This document shows positions 8,920-17,525 of a stretch of 64,000 bases of DNA, in pieces (position 1 is the stretch's first letter; every line of letters starts with the position of its first letter). The notes under the pieces were generated by a model that saw only the letters and a program-made list of their open reading frames with translations, was not told the origin of the DNA and made no database searches. Made by a program: the position numbers and the translations under genes. This DNA comes from Bacteroidia bacterium (GTDB lineage Bacteria > Bacteroidota > Bacteroidia > Flavobacteriales > Flavobacteriaceae): positions 78,883 through 142,882 of the forward strand of contig JAUIMB010000009.1 of NCBI GenBank assembly GCA_030432635.1. Direction: 5' to 3'.

Positions 8920-10191
8920 CTACTTTTTAAAAGGCCGAATAATGAGTCGGGCAGCCTTATCGAAATTGATGTAGTTATAAGTCCAATTAAAAAATACGAC
9001 AACCCTATTCCTGAATCCTACTAAGGACATCAAGTGAATGAACATCCAAACGAACCAAGCAAAAAAACCGCCAAACTTCAAGTGTTTTAAATCGACCACA
9101 GCTTTATTACGACCAATGGTTGCCATAGAGCCCTTATCCTTGTAGACAAACGGTTTGAGTGGTTTATTATTGATAACGTTCAAGAGGTTTTTCCCAAGCA
9201 ACTTACCTTGCTGAATGGCAGGTTGCGCAACTTGAGGATGACCTTTAGGATATGATTCCGTAGGCATTTGAGCGATATCTCCAATAGCAAAAATAGCACT
9301 ATAGCCATCGACTTGGTTAAACGCATTTACCTTATACCTGTTCGAGCCTTGCTGAAGGCTTTCAGGATTGAGTCCTTTAACGGGTAATCCTGTAACTCCT
9401 GCTGCCCAAATTAATGTTTGAGATTGTAGGGTAAGCTCGGAATTAGTACTAACCGTCCGACCATCGTAATCCTTTACAAATACATTCAATTTCACCTGAA
9501 CACCAAGTTTTTCAAGAAAGTTTTTGGCCTTCCCAGAAGCATGTTCACTCATTGAAGGTAACACCCGATTACCTCCTTCCAACAGATAGATATTCATTTG
9601 ACGACTATCCAAATCCCTATAATCTCGAGGAAGGATGTGATTTTTGAGTTCAGCAATAGCTCCAGCCAATTCAACACCTGTTGGACCTCCTCCAACGATC
9701 ACAAAATTAAGATAGGCTTCGCGCTCCTCGGTAGTATTTGCAATAGCTGCTTTTTCAAAATTTTGAAGAATCAGACTTCTAATATTTAAAGCTTGAGGCA
9801 CATTCTTCATTGGCATACTATTGGCCTCGATCAACTTATTACCAAAATAATTTGTTTTGGTTCCAGTAGCCAGCACCAAATAATCAAAAGTTAAGGTACC
9901 AATCGACGTATGAATCAAATTTTGCTCAGGATCGATCTGATCAACTTCAGCCAAACGAAAAAACGTGTTCTTATTTTTCTTTATAATTTTACGAAGCGGA
10001 TAAGCAATGGAATCTGGTTCTAAACCAGAACTGGACACTTGATATAGCAGAGGCTGAAAGGTGTGATAATTATGCTTGTCGATGAGTACAACTTGTATCG
10101 GTGCTTTTGCTAGTGACTTAACTAAATTAATACCAGCGAACCCACCACCTATTATAACAATTCTAGGGACGTCGGATTCGGGAATATTCAT
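8920..10191 (-). CDS. ndh: Type II NADH dehydrogenase (NAD(P)/FAD-dependent oxidoreductase)
   Basis: 423 residues. The FAD-binding Rossmann motif GGGFAG is at about 15-20, and a second dinucleotide fold appears as NFVIVGGGPTGVELAGA near 160-176. The FAD-closing motif FAIGDIA lies near 300. The C-terminus has hydrophobic segments (FFAWFVWMFIHLMSLVGF) that tether it to the inner membrane. It should oxidise NADH and reduce menaquinone without pumping protons. The tyrosine- and histidine-rich stretch near residue 40 (HNYHTFQPLLYQVSS) is typical of NDH-2. Single gene with a TATCTTTG element upstream. Confidence 0.92.
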   Translation of the reverse strand: MNIPESDVPRIVIIGGGFAGINLVKSLAKAPIQVVLIDKHNYHTFQPLLYQVSSSGLEPDSIAYPLRKIIKKNKNTFFRLAEVDQIDPEQNLIHTSIGTLTFDYLVLATGTKTNYFGNKLIEANSMPMKNVPQALNIRSLILQNFEKAAIANTTEEREAYLNFVIVGGGPTGVELAGAIAELKNHILPRDYRDLDSRQMNIYLLEGGNRVLPSMSEHASGKAKNFLEKLGVQVKLNVFVKDYDGRTVSTNSELTLQSQTLIWAAGVTGLPVKGLNPESLQQGSNRYKVNAFNQVDGYSAIFAIGDIAQMPTESYPKGHPQVAQPAIQQGKLLGKNLLNVINNKPLKPFVYKDKGSMATIGRNKAVVDLKHLKFGGFFAWFVWMFIHLMSLVGFRNRVVVFFNWTYNYINFDKAARLIIRPFKK

Positions 10192-10218
10192 GATGATTTG
10201 GACTTAGAATAACGATTA

Positions 10219-10226
10219 CAAAGATA
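10219..10226 (-). promoter_or_regulatory. -7 element upstream of ndh
   Basis: TATCTTTG on the minus strand, 27 bases before the start codon, is a full match to the Bacteroidota -7 consensus. A matching upstream TTG at 19-21 bases is not clear. Confidence 0.45.
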
Positions 10227-10326
10227 CGATTTACAGCTGTTAAAAGTGTATTTTTAAATTAATATTATCTCTTGGTGTAACGTTTTAAAATATATTGATA
10301 CCAATAGGCAACTAACCGATAAAAAC

Positions 10327-10821
10327 TTGGATAAAGAACTCGAACATAGTTTTGTGGAATTGCTTGAAAAGCATCAAAACATTGTGCATAAGGTCTGTCG
10401 ACTTTATACCAATAACAAGGATGCTCACAACGATTTGTTTCAAGAGATTACCATACAGTTATGGAAAGCTTATCCTAAGTTTCGAGGTGACTCAAAGTTT
10501 AGTACCTGGATGTATCGGGTTGGATTGAATACAGCTATCACACTTTATAGAAAATCCAAGCGTAGCATCACAACCCAGGAGTTTGAAAGTGTATCTTTCA
10601 AGATTAAATCTGAAGCTTATGATGACACCGAAGAACAACAACTCAAATTACTTTATGATGCTGTGCATCAATTGAATGATATAGAAAAAGCCTTAGTGTT
10701 TTTGTATCTAGAAGACAAAAACTATAAGGAAATTAGTGACACCCTAGGTATTTCTGAAGTCAATGCTCGCGTGAAAATGAATAGGGTCAAGAAAAAATTG
10801 AAAACAATATTAAATCCGTAG
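10327..10821 (+). CDS. ECF-type RNA polymerase sigma factor
   Basis: 164 residues with sigma region 2 (about 20-90, with DLFQEITIQLWKAYPKFRGDSKFSTWMYRV split over two helices) and a region 4 helix-turn-helix (about 115-160, NYKEISDTLGISEVNARVKMNRVKKKL). The only in-frame start is TTG at 10327; no ATG occurs upstream before unrelated sequence, so a non-ATG start is likely. The next gene begins 4 bases after the stop and codes for a membrane protein that probably serves as its partner or anti-sigma factor. Confidence 0.9.
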   Translation: MDKELEHSFVELLEKHQNIVHKVCRLYTNNKDAHNDLFQEITIQLWKAYPKFRGDSKFSTWMYRVGLNTAITLYRKSKRSITTQEFESVSFKIKSEAYDDTEEQQLKLLYDAVHQLNDIEKALVFLYLEDKNYKEISDTLGISEVNARVKMNRVKKKLKTILNP

Positions 10822-10825
10822 TGCT

Positions 10826-11467
10826 ATGGATGAATTAGAATTATTAAAAAAGGATTGGCAGAAACAAGACTCTGCATACCCTAAGCTTTCATACGAAGAG
10901 ATCTATAAAATGATCTTACAGAAATCCTCGTCCATTGTGAAATGGATATTCATCATCAGTCTACTGGAGTTTGTCTTCTGGCTACTGTTGGCGATAGGAT
11001 TAAAAGCTTCAGGATACAACAACGAGTATGGTGGGTTGTACTCCAGTCCAGGGTTTATCGTACTTAGTGTACTTTCCTATGGAATTTTAGCATACTTCTT
11101 TTATCGATTCTACATGAACTACAAACAAATAAACACTACTGATAATGCCAAAACCCTAATGGAAAACATATTAAGAACCAGACGAACTGTAAAGCAATAC
11201 GTTGGGTTCAACTTGGCGATGTTGGTTGTTTCGGTGGCTTATATGCTACCTTTTGCTTTAAGCCATGATGACCAAACCCAAGCCTTAATTGAAAAAGCCC
11301 AAGCCAATGGAGAAATCTTCAAGTTTTATTTAGGGGTAATTATGGGCACCTTAATCATTCTATTGATTACCATTGGTGTATTGTTGTTCTTTTATTGGCT
11401 TATATACGGACTACTTTTGAGAAGTCTCAATAGAAATTACAGGGAATTGAAAAAATTGGAAGTGTAA
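10826..11467 (+). CDS. Four-helix membrane protein, probable partner of the ECF sigma factor
   Basis: 213 residues. A cytosolic N-terminus (1-35, starting MDELELLKKDWQKQD) is followed by membrane helices near 37-58, 70-93, 130-148 and 168-195. The gene starts 4 bases after the sigma-factor stop, so it is translationally coupled. The N-terminal leucine/tryptophan-rich segment resembles the sigma-binding start of small membrane anti-sigma factors in Flavobacteriia. No named domain is recognised, so the anti-sigma role is inferred from position only. Confidence 0.65.
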   Translation: MDELELLKKDWQKQDSAYPKLSYEEIYKMILQKSSSIVKWIFIISLLEFVFWLLLAIGLKASGYNNEYGGLYSSPGFIVLSVLSYGILAYFFYRFYMNYKQINTTDNAKTLMENILRTRRTVKQYVGFNLAMLVVSVAYMLPFALSHDDQTQALIEKAQANGEIFKFYLGVIMGTLIILLITIGVLLFFYWLIYGLLLRSLNRNYRELKKLEV

Positions 11468-11482
11468 TTAACTTAAGTAGCA

Positions 11483-12109
11483 TTAGTTTTGATGAAACTG
11501 TTGTCTACCTTGAAGCCATTCAGCAATATAAACACAAAATTCATCCCAAGGCATTTCCTCTATATCCATGGCACTTAACTCTTCCGATCTTGCAAGAATA
11601 TAGAAATCACCATTAAACTCGTTGTAAAGCCTCCAAATTTTATTCGCGCTATCGGTTTTAGCTCCTGTTATTTTCCGAATCCAGTTTCGAAACTTCCGAA
11701 TGGCCACTTGTGGATCGTCATGATGGATTTCAATATCGTTTCCAGCGAGATCAGAAATTGACTTTTGATAGCGAAATTTAATCTTATCCAAAATGAGAAG
11801 ATATTTCTCCTTCATCTTTCCATCGCCAAATCGTTTGCAGCCAATGTCCAATCCCAGTTCGAATGGCATATTAAAACGTGCCAATTGATTCTTTTTTGTG
11901 GACTCCATCCTTGAAAGATCGTGAATGCTGTACTTTGCCTTGGAAATTAACTTTTGAATGGCAAGCACTCTAGAATCTGCGGAATTATAAGTCTCTGCAA
12001 CTAAAGGATTATAATCGAGATAAACAGAAGTGAATATGAGCGCCTTAAGAATGGGTTTATACTCTTTATCGAAAGGACAGTTTATGAAAATATTATTTTC
12101 AAATGCCAT
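11483..12109 (-). CDS. TIR / nucleoside 2-deoxyribosyltransferase-like protein
   Basis: 208 residues, soluble. The start reads NIFINCPFDKEYKPIL, a first beta strand plus loop as in TIR and nucleoside deoxyribosyltransferase folds. Asp64 in SIHDLS and Glu84 in NMPFELGLDIG match the second-strand Asp and catalytic Glu of that superfamily, whose members cleave N-glycosidic bonds of nucleotides such as NAD+. The C-terminal third (about 130-208) is helical. It follows a DUF2188-like gene by 8 bases. TIR-like proteins are common effectors in antiphage systems, so a defence or stress role is plausible but unproven. Confidence 0.6.
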   Translation of the reverse strand: MAFENNIFINCPFDKEYKPILKALIFTSVYLDYNPLVAETYNSADSRVLAIQKLISKAKYSIHDLSRMESTKKNQLARFNMPFELGLDIGCKRFGDGKMKEKYLLILDKIKFRYQKSISDLAGNDIEIHHDDPQVAIRKFRNWIRKITGAKTDSANKIWRLYNEFNGDFYILARSEELSAMDIEEMPWDEFCVYIAEWLQGRQQFHQN

Positions 12110-12117
12110 GGAAACGG

Positions 12118-12369
12118 TTAGGCTGTTTGAAGTCGCTCAACAGAACCATCTTCCCTATGGACAACCAAAATATCGGCTTCTTCGGTATTTAGAATTTTTT
12201 TACCATTAATAATGGCAGTGCGTTTTGTAGAAAATTCGGACATTACTTTATTAGCTCCTTCCTTAAAAACGACCCAATGCCCTTGTCGAGACATGACATG
12301 GATTTTTTTTCCAGAGGAACCAGCAGTTCTGAATTTAGCACTTAATATTTTTTTTCTATCTGTTGACAT
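12118..12369 (-). CDS. DUF2188-like small protein
   Basis: 83 residues, basic. The pattern I-H-V-M then W-V-V-F-K-E-G-A-N-K, followed by TKRTAIINGKKIL and a final VVHREDGSVE, fits the DUF2188 family, small beta-rich domains of unknown function. It is the first gene of a pair with the TIR/deoxyribosyltransferase-like gene, 8 bases downstream. Such domains could sense or bind a ligand for the partner enzyme, but nothing in the sequence proves it. A TATATTTG promoter element lies 8 bases before the start, implying a very short leader. Confidence 0.7.
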   Translation of the reverse strand: MSTDRKKILSAKFRTAGSSGKKIHVMSRQGHWVVFKEGANKVMSEFSTKRTAIINGKKILNTEEADILVVHREDGSVERLQTA

Positions 12370-12376
12370 GTGAAGT

Positions 12377-12384
12377 CAAATATA
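12377..12384 (-). promoter_or_regulatory. -7 element of the DUF2188 / TIR-like pair
   Basis: TATATTTG on the minus strand ends 7 bases before the ATG at 12369, so the mRNA would be nearly leaderless. TTTTG boxes upstream are 14 and 24 bases away, not at the ideal 19-21. Confidence 0.35.
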
Positions 12385-12466
12385 GTGATTATTTTTAACA
12401 AAATACGGCAAAATTCATTCCAAACAACTGATATAGAATGCTATTTATAAAACAAATGCAACCTGA

Positions 12467-13267
12467 CTACCAGTCTCTAAGCTCTCTATTCAAGCGCTCT
12501 TTTTCTTCCAACTCTTCCTGAGGAATCACCTTTAAGAATGAAGGATGCTGCTCTATGGCATATTCGATTTTCTCAACAATTTCAGCGATGGATTCATTTT
12601 CATAATCAATGTCCAAAGGCGCTTTGATTTCAAATGTTTGATACACATTCTTCTTTTTGACACGAAGCCCCTTTTTATCGAACGAACGTCTAAACCCATC
12701 TATTACAATAGGCACCACAACGGGTTTATACTGTTTGATGATATGAGCAGTTCCCTTTCGAATGGGTTTAAAAGGCGTTGTTGTTCCTTGCGGAAATGTA
12801 ACCACCCAACCATCATCCAATGCTTTTTTGATGTTGGTGATATCACTCATTTTTACCTGTCGGTTGACATCTTCGCCCTTTGATCGCCAAGTACGCTCTA
12901 TACTAATAGATCCAGTATAAGCAAATATTTTGGGAATGAGTCCAGATTTCATGGTTTCCTTTGCAGCCACATAATACATGTTCAGTTTAGGATTCCATAG
13001 ATAGCCTACATTCTTTATGTTGTCTAAACGTCCACTTAGGCTTGCATTAAACACATGGAACATGGCAATAACATCGGCAAAGTAAGTTTGGTGGTTGGAA
13101 ATGAACAATACATTGGTCTCTGGTAAAGCTTTAATGATTTCAGAACCTTCGATCTGTAACTCATTAAACCCTCTAAAACGACGATGAGTGAGCAATCCGA
13201 GAATACGAATCAACCATTTTTTTACAAAAAGTATATGTCCGAAAGGGTTTCTTTTAAATAATCCCAT
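12467..13267 (-). CDS. 1-acyl-sn-glycerol-3-phosphate acyltransferase (PlsC family)
   Basis: 266 residues from the ATG at 13267; a TTG one codon earlier is an unlikely start. The acyltransferase motif I reads SNHQTYFAD, with five residues between His and Asp (HX5D) where the family norm is HX4D. Motif III is FPQGTTTP in place of FPEGTRS. There is one membrane-associated segment near the N-terminus. It should transfer an acyl chain to lysophosphatidic acid or a related lipid at the inner membrane. The altered motifs suggest an ornithine-lipid or other specialised acyltransferase is possible. Confidence 0.85.
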   Translation of the reverse strand: MGLFKRNPFGHILFVKKWLIRILGLLTHRRFRGFNELQIEGSEIIKALPETNVLFISNHQTYFADVIAMFHVFNASLSGRLDNIKNVGYLWNPKLNMYYVAAKETMKSGLIPKIFAYTGSISIERTWRSKGEDVNRQVKMSDITNIKKALDDGWVVTFPQGTTTPFKPIRKGTAHIIKQYKPVVVPIVIDGFRRSFDKKGLRVKKKNVYQTFEIKAPLDIDYENESIAEIVEKIEYAIEQHPSFLKVIPQEELEEKERLNRELRDW

Positions 13268-13314
13268 CAAATTTTAGTTGTTAAGCGGAATTACAAACTT
13301 ACAAAAACTGATAC

Positions 13315-13953
13315 TTACAGTGTCATTTTTAACAAGTCTTTTAATTCGCTTAACATCATAGCGGTTGCTCCCCAAACCACATGCCCATTGAGCATGAAGG
13401 CTGGCACATCGATTTCGGTTTTCAAAGAGGTCATGACTTTGACGTCTGCGACGTTGTTATCATCCAAAAAATCGGGAAGGCGTACTTCTATCAAATCATC
13501 AACTTCAGACTCTTGTTTCATAAAATTTGGGGTCTGCAATGCTACTCCAAGAAAAGGATAAACCGTGAAATTACTTGGTGGAATGTACATAAGCGACATT
13601 GATTTCAGCACTTCAATCATATCCATTGGCACACCAATTTCCTCGTAGGTTTCACGAAGAGCCGTGTATTTCATATCCTCATCACCTTCTTCCACTTTTC
13701 CACCAGGAAACCCAACTTGAGCTGAGTGCACACCTTTGTATGACTTTCTTAGAATAAGCATTAAATATGTTTCTTCGTGTTTAGGATAGAACAAAGCCAT
13801 GACACCTGCTTTTTTGGCAAATTTCATTTTTTCCTTGTTTGCCTCAACCAAGTTTTGACGGAATGGAGGCGACATTTTAAACTGGGAAGCTTCTCCTGGA
13901 AGTTCTAGATTTTTTATTTTTGGTATAGAATTAACAAATACGTCAAAATTCAT
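13315..13953 (-). CDS. Nudix hydrolase, CoA pyrophosphatase type
   Basis: 212 residues. The Nudix box is GGKVEEGDEDMKYTALRETY followed by EEIGV, with the spacing seen in NudL-type CoA pyrophosphatases. The preceding stretch, LILRKSYKGVHSAQVGFPGG, fits the UPF0035 signature of that group. It should hydrolyse CoA derivatives or related nucleotide diphosphates using Mg2+ or Mn2+. Its start codon is separated by only 5 bases from the start of the divergent cyclophilin gene, so each promoter must lie inside the other gene. Confidence 0.88.
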   Translation of the reverse strand: MNFDVFVNSIPKIKNLELPGEASQFKMSPPFRQNLVEANKEKMKFAKKAGVMALFYPKHEETYLMLILRKSYKGVHSAQVGFPGGKVEEGDEDMKYTALRETYEEIGVPMDMIEVLKSMSLMYIPPSNFTVYPFLGVALQTPNFMKQESEVDDLIEVRLPDFLDDNNVADVKVMTSLKTEIDVPAFMLNGHVVWGATAMMLSELKDLLKMTL

Positions 13954-13958
13954 CCTTT

Positions 13959-14672
13959 ATGCGGTTTTATCTTCTAGTAGTATTGAGTTTAACAATTATA
14001 GGTTGTGAAGATAAACAATCTTCAAAAAAATCATCCACGGTAATTACGAATTCCAAGACAGAAACCATTGAAAACAGAACAGATACAGTTTCAACAACCA
14101 CAAAAAGCACCACTTCCAAAGACAACTTTTTGTTAACTGAAGAGAATGCCATGGAATTTTTCCTTCAGTATGATAAAGAACATAAGGAAAATAAAGTGCG
14201 TATTGTAACCGATTTTGGAAATATTGACATTGAATTATTTGATGAAACCAAATTCCACCGTTCAAACTTTATCTATTTGGCAAAAAAGAAGTATTTCGAC
14301 AACACACAATTTTATCGTGTCATTGAAAATTACATCATTCAAGGCGGAAGTACAGATGATCGCGATGTCATGCGAAAACGACGCTATATAGGCAAATACC
14401 TTCTTCCGACTGATACCAAACGAGGATTCCACCATGACAGAGGCGTTATTTCGATGCCAAGCAGTGAGATTGACAATCCTTATAAATTGGCATCTCCTTA
14501 TGAGTTTTTTATCATGTTGCGCGATGTCCATGAATTGGATGGTGATTATACCATCTTCGGAAAAGTGATACGTGGAATGGAGGTTGCTGATAAAATTGCC
14601 AATGTAGAAACCGATGATGCCGATTGGCCATTACAGAATGTATACATCAAAACTGTTGAAATTTTAGATTAA
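13959..14672 (+). CDS. Cyclophilin-type peptidyl-prolyl isomerase lipoprotein
   Basis: 237 residues. The N-terminus is a lipoprotein signal with lipobox TIIGC (Cys16), followed by a Ser/Thr/Lys-rich linker to about residue 55. The rest is a cyclophilin domain: TDFGNIDIELFDETKFHRSNFIYLAKKK is split across two strands, then TQFYRVIENYIIQGGS and FTIFGKVIRGMEVADKIA-like features near the end. It should speed proline isomerisation of proteins in the periplasm. It shares a 5-base divergent start region with the Nudix gene. Confidence 0.88.
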   Translation: MRFYLLVVLSLTIIGCEDKQSSKKSSTVITNSKTETIENRTDTVSTTTKSTTSKDNFLLTEENAMEFFLQYDKEHKENKVRIVTDFGNIDIELFDETKFHRSNFIYLAKKKYFDNTQFYRVIENYIIQGGSTDDRDVMRKRRYIGKYLLPTDTKRGFHHDRGVISMPSSEIDNPYKLASPYEFFIMLRDVHELDGDYTIFGKVIRGMEVADKIANVETDDADWPLQNVYIKTVEILD

Positions 14673-14708
14673 CGTCGATTTAAAGAATACAGCACTAAAC
14701 CAAAAAAA

Positions 14709-15137
14709 GTGAAAAACCTTAACTTAAAAAGTGACCCTAAAGTTGCCATGGTTTTCAAGGCCTATCCTAAATCCGTACAACCTAAAATGGAACTATTAAG
14801 GGCATTGGTCATTGAAACAGCCCAAGAGATTGAGGACATAAAAACTTTGGAAGAAACCCTTAAATGGAACGAACCAAGTTACATCACTACAATTGGAAGC
14901 ACGTTGCGTATGGATTGGAAACCAAAATCACCAAACCAGTATGCGCTTTACTTTCAGTGTACAAGCCGATTGATAGCTACATTTAAAGCAATTTTCAAGG
15001 ATATATTTGTATTCGATGGAAAAAGAGCTATTGTCTTTGATCTAGATCAAGAGCTTCCCACGGAAGCCTTAAAACAATGCATAAAGGCAACATTAAGATA
15101 CCATAAGGTCAAACACTTGCCCACACTTGGTATTTAA
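14709..15137 (+). CDS. DUF1801 domain protein
   Basis: 142 residues with a GTG start at 14709; no ATG is better placed. The pattern (residues 8-30 PKVAMVFKAYPKSVQPKMELLR, then EETLKWNEPSY and YALYFQC) matches the DUF1801 / YdhG-like family, which has an iron-chaperone-like alpha/beta fold of unknown role. Monocistronic; it converges on the TRIC channel gene, whose stop lies one base away. Confidence 0.8.
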   Translation: MKNLNLKSDPKVAMVFKAYPKSVQPKMELLRALVIETAQEIEDIKTLEETLKWNEPSYITTIGSTLRMDWKPKSPNQYALYFQCTSRLIATFKAIFKDIFVFDGKRAIVFDLDQELPTEALKQCIKATLRYHKVKHLPTLGI

Positions 15138-15138
15138 A

Positions 15139-15750
15139 TCATTCGTGATCCCTATATAGACTTGGCAAGCTGATTTTGAACTTAACGGCCAGTAGACGCA
15201 TGACAATGACAATTAGACCAGCAATCACAAATATAAAGTTAGTATCGGCCAAAAACTCGCGAAGCAAAAAATAGGAAAAACCTCCCAAAATACATGGCGT
15301 AGCGTAAATTTCCTTTCTAAAAATCACAGGGATCTCATTACATAAAATATCTCGTAAGACACCTCCAAAACAAGCCGTCATGGTTCCCAAGGCCACACAA
15401 ATTATGGGATGCAACCCAGCAACAATTCCTTTTTCAATACCCACAACCGTATAAAGACCAATACCTATGGTATCAAATAAGAACAAGGATCGCCTTAGAT
15501 AACTAATTTTTCTCCTCACCACAACAGCAAAAACAGCCGATGCCATAATGACATAAACAAAAGTCATGTTAGTCATCCAGGATACAGGTTGAATACCAAT
15601 AAGCAAATCGCGTAATGTCCCTCCTCCAACAGCTGTAACAAAAGCTATAATCAATACACCAAAAGCATCCATCCGCTTGTCTAAAGCCACTAAAACACCA
15701 GAAATGGCGAAAGCAATAGTACCTAAAATATCAACAATTTGAAAAAACAT
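15139..15750 (-). CDS. TRIC-family cation channel (UPF0126)
   Basis: 203 residues, almost all membrane helix, with about seven segments. Two repeats of the TRIC signature are visible: AFVTAVGGGTLRDLLIG near 36-52 and GTMTACFGGVLRDIL near 121-135, the glycine-rich kinks that line the pore. Prokaryotic TRIC proteins are trimeric K+/Na+ channels in the inner membrane. It is the second gene of an operon with the RDD gene, 6 bases upstream. Confidence 0.88.
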   Translation of the reverse strand: MFFQIVDILGTIAFAISGVLVALDKRMDAFGVLIIAFVTAVGGGTLRDLLIGIQPVSWMTNMTFVYVIMASAVFAVVVRRKISYLRRSLFLFDTIGIGLYTVVGIEKGIVAGLHPIICVALGTMTACFGGVLRDILCNEIPVIFRKEIYATPCILGGFSYFLLREFLADTNFIFVIAGLIVIVMRLLAVKFKISLPSLYRDHE

Positions 15751-15756
15751 GATCTG

Positions 15757-16524
15757 TTATCCATTAAATGATTTGCGCACCGAAGTACCTTGAGTATAAT
15801 AATTGTAATCTTTAAGAATGGTATCAATAAATTCGATATCACTGGAACTGAAATCCTTGATTTCAACAACTTCGATGATTTTCTTCCGAAGCTTAATCAA
15901 GGTCTCATAATCTCTAGATGCCTTCGCTCTCACATAGGTTTCCTTTATGATTCGCGCATCGTTATCTGAAAGTTTAATGACATTAGGGTAAGTGGGCACA
16001 TAATCGTCATCGAGCTCTTCCAAAATCGTATGGCTGATATTCACATTATTCTTTAGAGTAATCACCGAAGTACCTGCTGTCATATCTCCTAATCGTTGAC
16101 TTTTCTTACTTGTTACAATTGCTATTAAAGCTACGACACCAGACATCATATTTAAATCGACAATCCTAAAAAACCAACGCACCAAATAATCAGATATAGA
16201 GGCTTGATATCCATCAATTTTCACCACTTTGATCTTCATGATACGCTTACCAATAGTTTGTCCGTCTAGCAAGGTTTCGAAAACCAAGGAGTAAAACATA
16301 ACCGGTAGCAATAATAAAAAATAAATGGCTCTTTGAGACCAACCATCCATATCGTCAATCACGACATCCAGTTCTAATAAATTAAAGACGATTTGAAACA
16401 TTACAACGATATAAGCGATTTTAATAATCCAATCTATGATATAGGCTAAAATGCGCTCTCCAACACTTGCAGCGATAAAATTAATATTGACGTTTTGTGT
16501 GGTATTTATTTGTAACTCTACCAT
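15757..16524 (-). CDS. RDD-family membrane protein
   Basis: 255 residues. The RDD domain has the Arg near the N-terminus (GERILAYIIDWIIKIAYIV), the Asp-Gly-x-T-x-G-K-R motif (LDGQTIGKRIMKIKV) and a third element (LVRWFFRIVDL); three to four membrane helices lie in residues 15-160. The C-terminal 90 residues are cytosolic. RDD proteins often travel with MoxR/DUF58/SpoIIM genes, and here it is divergent from SpoIIM with 23 bases between starts. It is co-transcribed with the TRIC gene. Confidence 0.88.
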   Translation of the reverse strand: MVELQINTTQNVNINFIAASVGERILAYIIDWIIKIAYIVVMFQIVFNLLELDVVIDDMDGWSQRAIYFLLLLPVMFYSLVFETLLDGQTIGKRIMKIKVVKIDGYQASISDYLVRWFFRIVDLNMMSGVVALIAIVTSKKSQRLGDMTAGTSVITLKNNVNISHTILEELDDDYVPTYPNVIKLSDNDARIIKETYVRAKASRDYETLIKLRKKIIEVVEIKDFSSSDIEFIDTILKDYNYYTQGTSVRKSFNG

Positions 16525-16547
16525 TAATTGTTTTAATTTGAAAGCTT

Positions 16548-17525
16548 ATGAGAGAAGTGGCATTTATTAAGCAGAACAAGGAAAAATGGCTCAATTTTGA
16601 AAAAGCGATTTTCGGAAAAAACCTCAAAAATCCTGACGAACTTGCCTCACTCTATATTCAGTTAGTAAATGATCTATCGTATGCTCAAACTTACTATCCC
16701 AAAAGTAAAACAATTCTTTATTTAAACAACTTAGCGGCCAAGGCTTTTCAGAAAATCTACAAGACCAAACGTGAGGACACCAATCGTTTTATTCATTTTT
16801 GGAAAACCGAAGTGCCTTTAATCGTACATGAATATAGACGCTATGTATTGTACGCCTTTATAATCTTCTTGAGTTTTGTGAGCATAGGAGCCTTATCTGC
16901 CGCACATGACGACTCTTTTGTGAGATTGATATTAGGCGACAGCTATGTTAATATGAGTCTTGAAAACATCGAAGCTGGTGATCCGGTTGCCGTATACAAA
17001 AGCGGAAGTAATTGGGGAAGTGCTATAGGCATTACCATCAACAACTTATTTGTAGGTATAAAGTCTTTTATTTATGGCGTGTTTGGTGGATTGGGCACTG
17101 GCTATGTCCTACTTTACAACGGCATTATGGTTGGCGCATTTCAGTATTTTTTTCATCAGGAAGGTGTACTTTGGGAAAGTGTTCGAGGCATATGGATTCA
17201 CGGCTCAATGGAAATATTTGCAATCGTTATAGAAGGTGCAGCAGGACTGATCCTTGGCGCAAGTATATTGTTTCCTAAAACCTATTCAAGAATTACATCG
17301 TTTAAAATGGGTGTGAAAAATGGTGTTAAAATCTTGATTAGCACCTTCCCATTCACCATTGCAGCTGGATTTCTTGAAGGCTATGTGACGCGCTATTCCA
17401 ATATAATGCCTAATTGGTTATCGGTCGGTATCATTTTGGTTACCCTCAGTCTCATTTCGTTTTATTATTTGGTCTACCCTTTTATTGTAAACCGTAAACT
17501 AAAAAAAGCCTATGCAATTATATAA
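16548..17525 (+). CDS. Stage II sporulation protein M (SpoIIM)-like membrane protein
   Basis: 325 residues. A cytosolic helical N-terminus (1-95, starting MREVAFIKQNKEKW) is followed by about six membrane helices with the SpoIIM-type motif around GALSAA (near 110) and the IHGSMEIFAIVIEGAAGL stretch near 220-238. This is not a sporulating organism; SpoIIM homologs with RDD, DUF4129 and MoxR genes form a widespread envelope cluster of unknown function. First gene of the plus-strand operon; the next gene overlaps it by 14 bases. Confidence 0.88.
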   Translation: MREVAFIKQNKEKWLNFEKAIFGKNLKNPDELASLYIQLVNDLSYAQTYYPKSKTILYLNNLAAKAFQKIYKTKREDTNRFIHFWKTEVPLIVHEYRRYVLYAFIIFLSFVSIGALSAAHDDSFVRLILGDSYVNMSLENIEAGDPVAVYKSGSNWGSAIGITINNLFVGIKSFIYGVFGGLGTGYVLLYNGIMVGAFQYFFHQEGVLWESVRGIWIHGSMEIFAIVIEGAAGLILGASILFPKTYSRITSFKMGVKNGVKILISTFPFTIAAGFLEGYVTRYSNIMPNWLSVGIILVTLSLISFYYLVYPFIVNRKLKKAYAII

